A stretch of DNA of 15,913 nt from VBAS01 sp044867875. GTDB lineage: Bacteria > Bacteroidota > Bacteroidia > Chitinophagales > Chitinophagaceae. The stretch's first letter is position 1. Each line of letters begins with the position of its first letter. The translations under genes were made by a program, and so were the position numbers. Of the stretch, positions 1 through 5,365 are shown in pieces. The notes under the pieces were generated by a model that saw nothing but the letters and a program-made list of their open reading frames with translations, was not told where the DNA came from and did not search any database. The stretch is taken from assembly GCA_044867875.1 (NCBI GenBank), contig JBIOVR010000006.1, positions 1 to 15,913 of the forward strand. The letters run 5' to 3'.

Positions 1-230
1 TTTACATCGAACGATATACCTTTAAATTGTAATGTCTTTTGAAAAGTATATGTTTCTTTTTCAACAGCAGGTTTTTCAATAGTAGGCTCATTGCTTTTGG
101 TCGTATCTTTTGGTTTATTGTCCTGGGAGTGAGATTCTGTGTTCTGAGATTGTGTTTCTGTTTGATCATTACAGCCAGTCATGGCCATTAGTGCAATGGT
201 TAAATAAATGCTAGTCTTTGAGATTTTCAT
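1..230 (-). CDS. Partial lipoprotein of unknown function (N-terminal part)
   Basis: The gene starts with ATG at 230-228 and reads left off the window edge, so only about 76 residues are visible. They begin with Met-Lys and a hydrophobic stretch (about residues 8-17), then a lipobox M-T-G-C with the cysteine near residue 19. This predicts a type II signal peptide and a lipid-anchored envelope protein. After the cysteine comes a long low-complexity linker rich in Gln, Asn, Thr, Ser, Lys and Glu, typical of a tether that holds a folded domain away from the membrane. The last visible residues (about 60-76) look like the beginning of that domain. I do not recognise the family. It is divergent from the beta-propeller gene at 377, and the 146-bp space between them holds an 11-bp perfect inverted repeat. 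Confidence 0.75.
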   Translation of the reverse strand, partial: MKISKTSIYLTIALMAMTGCNDQTETQSQNTESHSQDNKPKDTTKSNEPTIEKPAVEKETYTFQKTLQFKGISFDV

Positions 231-251
231 TTTTTAATGGATTACTAAGAT

Positions 252-289
252 AAAATTATGCCAACTTTTCTATCAGCAGGCATAATTTT
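252..289. repeat. 11-bp perfect inverted repeat in a divergent intergenic region
   Basis: AAAATTATGCC (252-262) is exactly mirrored by GGCATAATTTT (279-289), with a 16-nt spacer. The right arm runs into two more T residues on the plus strand. It lies between two divergent starts (230 minus and 377 plus), 22 nt upstream of the lipoprotein start. It could be a dyad operator, a leader hairpin of the lipoprotein mRNA, or a remnant terminator. The sequence alone does not decide. Confidence 0.55.
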
Positions 290-335
290 TTCATAGCAAC
301 AGCAGTTCCTAAAACGTGGAATGAATATTCCCAAT

Positions 336-343
336 TAACTTTG
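336..343 (+). promoter_or_regulatory. Candidate Bacteroidota -7 promoter element
   Basis: TAACTTTG matches the Bacteroidota -7 consensus TAnnTTTG exactly. A start about 7 nt downstream would leave a leader of roughly 25 nt before the ATG at 377. No clear TTTG -33 element is seen at the right spacing, so the call is tentative. It argues against the in-frame TTG at 341, which lies inside the element. Confidence 0.35.
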
Positions 344-376
344 ACAATAACAAAAAGAACAATAAAGAAATTTAAA

Positions 377-1261
377 ATGAAGATGTTTAAAACGCCAGTT
401 TTATTGGCCGGATTGTTGGGAATGTTTATTCTTAAAACAAGTGACTCTTTTTTTGTAGATGAAACAAAAATTGATATGGGAGAAAATAATGGAAATGGAT
501 CAGGGAATGCCGCCATAACAATCGTTAAAAAATGGGACATGCCTAAAGACCTGGCCGAAATATCAGGGATCTCATATATCGATGGGCAGCGGTTTGCCTG
601 TGTCCAGGATGAATTGGGAAAAATATTTATCTATAATGCCACAACATCATCAGTTGAAAAGGAAATTTCATTTGGCGCTCCAGGAGATTATGAGGAGCTG
701 GCAGTTGTTGGTGAAACCATTTGGGTTTTACGGGCCGATGGAAAATTATTTGAAGTGAGCAACATGAATGCAGCAAAGCCTTCAGTAAAAGAATATAGCA
801 CGCAGTTAACTACGAAGCAAGATCCCGAAGGACTTTGTTACGATAAGAAAAATAACAGGTTGTTAATAGCTATCAAAGGTGTCGAGCCAGGTACAGAAAA
901 TTATAAAGGCATCTATGCATTTGATTTGAATTCAAAAAAAATGGATCAGCAACCTGTTTTTAAAATAGACCTGCAGAATAAAGTGTTTGGAAGCGGTTCG
1001 GATAAAAAGAAGAGAAACACGATAAATCCTTCAGGCATTTCAATTCATCCTGTCACTGGCGATATATATATCGTCGATGGACGTAATCCACAGTTGCTGA
1101 TCATGGATGTTGGTGGAAATATCAAGAAATTATATACATTAAATAGTAAAGAATTTGCACAGCCCGAGGGGATAGCATTTAATGCTGCCGGCGATCTGTT
1201 TATTGCAAATGAAGGAACAAAACAACCGGGCAATATAGTACAGGTAAAGATCGATCTGTGA
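377..1261 (+). CDS. Secreted SdiA-regulated/YjiK-like beta-propeller protein
   Basis: This 294-residue product begins with a Lys-containing N-terminus and a hydrophobic core (about residues 8-19), predicting a Sec signal peptide and a periplasmic or secreted protein. The rest resembles the SdiA-regulated (YjiK) family of NHL-like beta-propellers. It shows an early EISGISY segment, then repeated blade-like strands, including the motifs DPEGLCYD, NPSGISIHP and QPEGIAFN, each followed by a strand with a turn such as TGDIYIVDG or AGDLFIANEG. Such P-S/E-G-I repeats are typical of propeller blades. The enzymatic or binding role of the family is not established. The start is the ATG at 377: the in-frame TTG at 341 lies within a candidate promoter element and would put charged residues ahead of the signal. 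It converges with the protease-like gene at 1275 with only 13 bp between. Confidence 0.75.
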   Translation: MKMFKTPVLLAGLLGMFILKTSDSFFVDETKIDMGENNGNGSGNAAITIVKKWDMPKDLAEISGISYIDGQRFACVQDELGKIFIYNATTSSVEKEISFGAPGDYEELAVVGETIWVLRADGKLFEVSNMNAAKPSVKEYSTQLTTKQDPEGLCYDKKNNRLLIAIKGVEPGTENYKGIYAFDLNSKKMDQQPVFKIDLQNKVFGSGSDKKKRNTINPSGISIHPVTGDIYIVDGRNPQLLIMDVGGNIKKLYTLNSKEFAQPEGIAFNAAGDLFIANEGTKQPGNIVQVKIDL

Positions 1262-1274
1262 TCGCTTAGAAGAA

Positions 1275-1955
1275 TTAATGAGATTGCATCTCCTGCATTG
1301 TCTTTTCTATTGTGTCGGGGTTCATGTATCGTTCATACTTTCCATTTCCGTTTCCTTTATTCACATAGTCACTGCCGCGCCAATTATGAACATGCATTGT
1401 TTCCCTTACATGCTTACTGTAAGCAAAAAGATATTTTCCAAGACCATGTTGAATACAGATCCGGTCAGTATTAAATTCCATTTTATCCAGGTATTTTTTT
1501 GAAATATGACCGATGCCTACACCAATTGTCTGCGGAAAATTTTTGCTGTTGAAATCAACTACATGACTTAATTCATGTCCGATAACACCAACCTGTTGTT
1601 CGAATGTGAGGTTCTGGAGAAGAAGAGGCCTTAACGTATCAATTGTCTCGTTGCTGATCGTAATTATATAGGTACGGTGATCCTTTCTTTTAAATACGCC
1701 TGCAAAATTTGGCTTTGTAGTAAAACCCGAGTATGCTTTTTTAATTCTAAAAACAATATGTACATTTTTTAATTCAGGAAAATAAGATAAAGCGGTAAGG
1801 ATGGGCTTTTCAAATTGAGGAGGTATTTCTTTTTTGTTTCCAAATTCCGGTACAGAGTCAATAACAGGTCCACCGGTTACGGCCTTAGAAACAAAAGAAA
1901 ATATGATGATCTGCAGGAAGAAAAAGATTTTATATGGTTGCCCAGCGACTCGCAT
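1275..1955 (-). CDS. Secreted HExxH zinc-metalloprotease-like protein
   Basis: The 226-residue product has a hydrophobic N-terminal segment (about residues 10-23) that predicts a signal peptide. The core carries HELSH at residues 127-131, the HExxH zinc-binding motif with catalytic Glu128. It is followed by E-F-N-T-D at 160-164, an ExxxD placed where gluzincin-type proteases carry their third zinc ligand (Glu160) and a supporting Asp. A hydrophobic, glycine-rich stretch (144-151) lies between the two motifs. I cannot assign a named family or substrate; it could be a small envelope peptidase or an inactive relative. The first 30 residues after the signal contain no other recognisable domain. 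It is convergent with the propeller gene at 377 and divergent from the DinB-like gene. Confidence 0.7.
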   Translation of the reverse strand: MRVAGQPYKIFFFLQIIIFSFVSKAVTGGPVIDSVPEFGNKKEIPPQFEKPILTALSYFPELKNVHIVFRIKKAYSGFTTKPNFAGVFKRKDHRTYIITISNETIDTLRPLLLQNLTFEQQVGVIGHELSHVVDFNSKNFPQTIGVGIGHISKKYLDKMEFNTDRICIQHGLGKYLFAYSKHVRETMHVHNWRGSDYVNKGNGNGKYERYMNPDTIEKTMQEMQSH

Positions 1956-2141
1956 TATGGATTATAACGACAAAAATAAGGCAGCGGTTCTTGTCATTTG
2001 TTAACGGTTAGCAAAGAGAACAAATATGTTAATAGGCCAGGGGGTGAAGTCTGAGAATAAAATTCTTTCGTACATAAATAAATTCCGTTACACTGTGAAT
2101 AACACGTTAGTTACGAGGATGGCAAATAATAGTTTTAGTGC

Positions 2142-2149
2142 TACATTTG
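2142..2149 (+). promoter_or_regulatory. Candidate Bacteroidota -7 promoter element
   Basis: TACATTTG matches TAnnTTTG exactly and lies 27 nt upstream of the ATG at 2176. No convincing -33 TTTG is seen. If real, it would exclude the upstream in-frame ATGs at 2026 and 2119 as starts. Confidence 0.3.
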
Positions 2150-2175
2150 AAAGAACCTTAACAAACAACCTGACT

Positions 2176-2676
2176 ATGATACTCAAGCAATCTATTCAAC
2201 AAGTATTTGTTCAATTAAGCCAAACCCTTGAGGAGTTAAGCAATGATGAATACAGGCAACCGAGTAATGTTTTGCTGAATGCAACTATCGGTGAACATGT
2301 AAGGCATATAATTGAATTGTTCCAATGTCTTGAAAAAGGATATGATACAGGTGTCGTTAACTATGAAAAAAGAAAACGGGATCCTGAAATTGAGAATAAT
2401 AAAGAGTTGGCTTCTTCATTGTTAAAAGAAATTTATCAGAACATAGACAGATCAAATAAAGATATTTTTCTTGAAGCAGAAGATTATTGTGATCCTTTGG
2501 AAATTGTTTCGATCTCTTCCAATTATTACCGGGAGCTTGCTTATAACCTGGAACACACAATCCATCACATGGCTTTAATAAGAGTAGGGATAAACGAAGT
2601 CTCGTCTGTTAGATTACCTGAAGAATTCGGAGTAGCTTATTCAACAGTTAAATATCGTCAGCAGTGTGCACAGTAA
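2176..2676 (+). CDS. DinB-family four-helix metal-binding protein
   Basis: The product (166 residues from this start) looks like a DinB/YfiT-type four-helix bundle. Helix two carries G-E-H-V-R-H (His41 and His44) and the last helix carries E-H-T-I-H-H (His127 and His131). These histidines are placed to form the family's usual three-His metal site. The stretch with YDTGVVNYEKRKRD is typical of Bacteroidota members. The family includes thiol transferases and many proteins of unknown activity, so no reaction is proposed. In-frame ATGs also exist at 2026 and 2119. I prefer 2176 because homologues as I recall them begin close to the first helix, and a -7-like element lies just upstream. The stop overlaps the next gene by 13 nt, suggesting translational coupling in a three-gene operon. 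Confidence 0.75.
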   Translation: MILKQSIQQVFVQLSQTLEELSNDEYRQPSNVLLNATIGEHVRHIIELFQCLEKGYDTGVVNYEKRKRDPEIENNKELASSLLKEIYQNIDRSNKDIFLEAEDYCDPLEIVSISSNYYRELAYNLEHTIHHMALIRVGINEVSSVRLPEEFGVAYSTVKYRQQCAQ

Positions 2677-3395
2677 GTTTTATACCTTCAAACGATAAAT
2701 TTTTTATCACCTCTAATCGTGACGAAAAACTGAGCCGGAAAATCGCCATTTTCCCGGGAATGTTTGATCACAATGGACAAAAATTATTTTTTCCAAAAGA
2801 TACAGATGCCGGTGGTACATGGATAGTAATGAAGGAGAATGGAGATGCAGCTGTATTGTTGAATGGAGCATTTATTAATCACACGGCCGAACCTCCTTAC
2901 CGGTTAAGCAGGGGAATTATTTTGCTTGATATATTTTCTACAGAAAAGCCATCTGTGACATTTACAAAAATCAACCTGCAGGATATTGAACCATTCACCT
3001 TGGTCTTACTTGAAAATAACTGCCTCTATGAATACAGATGGGATGGGACAGAAAAATTTTGTAAACAATTAAATATAAACATGCCATATATCTGGTCGTC
3101 CGCAACATTGTACGATGGCTTTGTTATAAAGAAAAGAGAGCAATGGTTTGCTTCTTTTTTAAATGATCATCCGATGCCTACTCAACAGGATATCCTGAAT
3201 TTTCATCGTTTTACGGGTGACGGGGATAAAGAAAATGATCTCCTTATGACAAGGGCTGGGATGTATACTACTGTAAGCATAGCCAGCATATTGCTTACAA
3301 AAGATCGGGGATGCATCCAATACCTTGATATTAGCGGCAACACATCGTCAGAGATAAAAATTGAATTGTTACAGTCATCGCAAGCATTTGAATGA
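2664..3395 (+). CDS. NRDE/TANGO2-family protein
   Basis: The 243-residue product starts Met-Cys-Thr-Val and carries the family-defining Asn-Arg-Asp-Glu at residues 18-21, so it belongs to the NRDE/TANGO2 (Ser/Thr-rich protein T10) family. The start is a GTG at 2664. It is fixed by the need for Cys2 directly after the initiator, since Cys2 is the predicted N-terminal nucleophile of an Ntn-hydrolase-like fold after Met removal. A G-G-T-W segment near residue 50 is also typical. Eukaryotic TANGO2 homologues have been tied to heme trafficking and metabolic crisis, but the bacterial activity is unsettled. No signal peptide is present, so it is cytoplasmic. It overlaps the DinB-like gene by 13 nt and the ATP-grasp gene by an ATGA junction. 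Confidence 0.9.
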   Translation: MCTVSFIPSNDKFFITSNRDEKLSRKIAIFPGMFDHNGQKLFFPKDTDAGGTWIVMKENGDAAVLLNGAFINHTAEPPYRLSRGIILLDIFSTEKPSVTFTKINLQDIEPFTLVLLENNCLYEYRWDGTEKFCKQLNINMPYIWSSATLYDGFVIKKREQWFASFLNDHPMPTQQDILNFHRFTGDGDKENDLLMTRAGMYTTVSIASILLTKDRGCIQYLDISGNTSSEIKIELLQSSQAFE

Positions 3396-4492
3396 AAAGA
3401 ATCCTATACCAACCTTTTTTCATAAGATTATTTAACTGGGAGTATTGGCCATTCAATGTAGTATATGGGCCTTTATTTCTTTATTGGTTTTTTCTTAGCT
3501 TAAGAGCACGGTCATTTTTCTTTTTTAATACTTCGAATCCAACCATAAAAAACGGCGGGTTTCTTATGGAATCAAAAAAAGAAGTTTATGACCTGATCCC
3601 CTTCGAGTTTTATCCCGTCACTCTTTTTTTCAAAGCGTCTTCATCACTACGGGATATTCTTACACTTATCAAACAGCGAAACTTAAAATATCCTTTAATT
3701 GGTAAGCCGGATATTGGCATGAAAGGAATGATGGTGAAAAAAATAGAAAATGAAAATGAGTTGTCGTCCTATGTTCAAAATTCTAAAGTTGATTTTCTTA
3801 TCCAGGAATATGTTCACTTTAAAAATGAGATCGGCATATTTTATTATCGTTTTCCAAATGAAGAGAAAGGACATATTTCAGGAATAGTAAAAAAAGAATT
3901 TCTTGCTGTAAAGGGTGATGGAATTTCAACTGTTGAACAATTGCTTTTAAAAAACAAAAGAGCAGTTCTGCAATTGCCCAGCTTGAGAGTTAAGGAAAAA
4001 GAAAAAATGAATATTATCTTACAAAAAGAAAAAGAATTAATAATTGTTCCTTATGGCAACCATGTAAGAGGTGCAAAATTCCTGGATGACAGCAACCTGG
4101 TCGATGATGAACTGACAAATACAATTGATTCGATCTGTAAAAAAGTAGATGGATTTTATTTTGGAAGACTTGATATTCGCTATAATGATTGGGAAGAATT
4201 AAAGCAGGGGAAAAATTTTTCCATTATAGAATTGAATGGCTCAGGAAGTGAGCCAACACATATTTATGATCCCAGGCATTCCGTTTTTTGGGCATGGAAA
4301 GAAATTGCAAAGCACTGGAAGATATTATATCGAATCAGTAAAATGAACCATCGATTACTGAATACTCCTTATATGACAACCAGGATGGGGCTTGATATGT
4401 TCAAGCAGAACAGCGAGTATGTAAAATTGCTAAACAGCACTCCTAATGGAAATGTGAGGGTTACTCAATCTTGCAATACTCCAGTAACTTAG
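3392..4492 (+). CDS. ATP-grasp fold protein, possible ligase of unknown substrate
   Basis: The 366-residue product has ATP-grasp hallmarks. There is a Lys-Pro pair at 105-106 followed by a Gly/Met-rich loop (GMKGMM, 109-114) expected to hold ATP, and an LIQEYV strand (136-141) at the hinge. A GRLDIR strand follows with Asp261, then IIELNGSGSE, where Glu280 and Asn282 are in position to bind Mg. The first 45 residues are rich in aromatics and hydrophobics (YWPFNVVYGP, then FLYWFFLSL at 29-37) and may bind the membrane. No family-specific substrate motif is recognised; D-Ala-D-Ala-ligase-like or peptide-bond-forming activity is possible by fold only. The start ATG shares ATGA with the stop of the NRDE gene, implying coupled translation. 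Its 3' end overlaps the convergent Crp/Fnr gene by 32 bp. Confidence 0.8.
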   Translation: MKRILYQPFFIRLFNWEYWPFNVVYGPLFLYWFFLSLRARSFFFFNTSNPTIKNGGFLMESKKEVYDLIPFEFYPVTLFFKASSSLRDILTLIKQRNLKYPLIGKPDIGMKGMMVKKIENENELSSYVQNSKVDFLIQEYVHFKNEIGIFYYRFPNEEKGHISGIVKKEFLAVKGDGISTVEQLLLKNKRAVLQLPSLRVKEKEKMNIILQKEKELIIVPYGNHVRGAKFLDDSNLVDDELTNTIDSICKKVDGFYFGRLDIRYNDWEELKQGKNFSIIELNGSGSEPTHIYDPRHSVFWAWKEIAKHWKILYRISKMNHRLLNTPYMTTRMGLDMFKQNSEYVKLLNSTPNGNVRVTQSCNTPVT

Positions 4493-5171
4493 GTTTATTC
4501 AACAGCTTTGTTCTTTTACTATCAATATGAATAGCTTTTTCTTCAGCTAATTCGTTCATGATCTTGAAAAGTGTTTCATAAGTGGTACCAGTATAGGATG
4601 CAAGGTCTTGTCTCGAAATTTCGATATTGATAAACCCATCTGCATCTGTTCCGAATTTATCCTGCAGGGTGATTAGAGATTGACCGATCCTTCCTTTTGT
4701 ATTCATGTGAGCAATATTGCGCATTCTTTTTTCGGAATCTTTTAATTCTGCGGCAAAGAACATCATTAGGTCAAACAGGTAATCAGGGTTGACTTTTAAA
4801 GTAGCCATAAAAAAATCAAGATCGACAAAGCATATATCTGATGCTGCCAAAGCAGTTGCTGATACAGGGTATATTGTATCTCCACCCAATCCTCTGTGAC
4901 CAACTATAGCTCCATCTTTTGCAAATCGAAGGATCAGTTCCTTATTGTCGCTCCATTTTTTATGAACTTTTACCAGGCCAGAAAAAATAAAATACATACC
5001 ATTCACAGTATCGCCCTCAAGAAAAATGGATTCACCTTTATTATAATGTATCAGCTTCCTGTTCACATCAATAGCTTTATGCCATTCTGGTTTGCAACTC
5101 TTGCACATTGAACAGGTTGCCAGATTGCATTTTAATTTTTTTACTTTCATAGTTGGTAAATCTAAAGCCAA
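4461..5171 (-). CDS. Crp/Fnr-family regulator with FNR-like cysteines
   Basis: This 236-residue regulator has an N-terminal cysteine cluster (Cys15, Cys20, Cys23, Cys26). A cyclic-nucleotide-binding-type beta roll follows (about 38-120), then a long dimerisation helix (about 128-155) and a C-terminal winged helix (about 158-225). Cys114, in SDICFVDLD, falls where E. coli FNR has Cys122. The spacing C-x4-C-x2-C-x2-C differs from FNR (C-x3-C-x2-C-x5-C), but together with Cys114 the set could hold an oxygen- or NO-sensitive iron-sulfur cluster. In the recognition helix, the FNR contact set E-x2-S-R is replaced by E199-T-L-F202-K203, so the DNA site probably differs from TTGATnnnnATCAA. It is divergent from nirB across a palindrome-bearing 194-bp gap, and so is the likely local regulator of nitrate assimilation. 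An alternative start is Met8. Confidence 0.88.
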   Translation of the reverse strand: MALDLPTMKVKKLKCNLATCSMCKSCKPEWHKAIDVNRKLIHYNKGESIFLEGDTVNGMYFIFSGLVKVHKKWSDNKELILRFAKDGAIVGHRGLGGDTIYPVSATALAASDICFVDLDFFMATLKVNPDYLFDLMMFFAAELKDSEKRMRNIAHMNTKGRIGQSLITLQDKFGTDADGFINIEISRQDLASYTGTTYETLFKIMNELAEEKAIHIDSKRTKLLNKPKLLEYCKIE

Positions 5172-5195
5172 TTTTAAACATTATAAAAAAATATC

Positions 5196-5210
5196 ATGTT
5201 TATAAAACAT
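5196..5210. promoter_or_regulatory. Candidate operator: palindrome ATGTTT-ATA-AAACAT
   Basis: A 6-3-6 perfect inverted repeat lies 25-39 nt upstream of the Crp/Fnr-type start. A third half-site AAACAT occurs at 5176-5181, so AAACATTA appears as a direct repeat at 5176 and 5205, 29 nt apart. The position between divergent regulator and nirB genes suits an autoregulatory or bidirectional operator. The region is very AT-rich, which raises the chance of coincidental palindromes. Confidence 0.35.
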
Positions 5211-5309
5211 TAATTAAATTTTGGTAGTCTAGTATAAATTATCTTATTTTTATGAAATAGGATATATTTTATGAATATTTGCTCTTAAATGTTGGCTAGT
5301 TGTATTACA

Positions 5310-5323
5310 TAAAATATATTTTA
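5310..5323. promoter_or_regulatory. 14-nt perfect palindrome upstream of nirB
   Basis: TAAAATA followed directly by TATTTTA is a perfect AT-only palindrome ending 42 nt before the proposed nirB start. It could be a regulator site or part of the promoter. AT-only sequence makes a chance match plausible. Confidence 0.25.
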
Positions 5324-5325
5324 AT

Positions 5326-5355
5326 ATGATTGCTTGCCGCTTTTTTCACACTTAA
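5326..5355 (+). other. Possible 9-codon leader ORF before nirB
   Basis: An ATG at 5326 opens a short frame (MIACRFFHT) that stops with TAA at 5353-5355, 10 nt before the TTG proposed for nirB. It contains no run of a diagnostic amino acid. It could allow reinitiation at the weak nirB start or could be incidental. Confidence 0.2.
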
Positions 5356-5365
5356 AGTAGCGGCA

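Noticed and set aside
341..376. N-terminal extension of the propeller protein from TTG at 341
   Set aside because: It adds charged residues ahead of a normal signal peptide, and the TTG lies in a TAnnTTTG promoter-like element; the ATG at 377 is better.
2026..2175. Longer DinB-like protein from ATG at 2026 or 2119
   Set aside because: The extra residues do not resemble the family and lie over a candidate promoter element; not excluded, but less likely.
4460..4488. GTTACT/AGTAAC inverted repeat as a bidirectional terminator at the convergent junction
   Set aside because: The six-base arms are 17 nt apart, lie inside both coding regions and have no T-tract.
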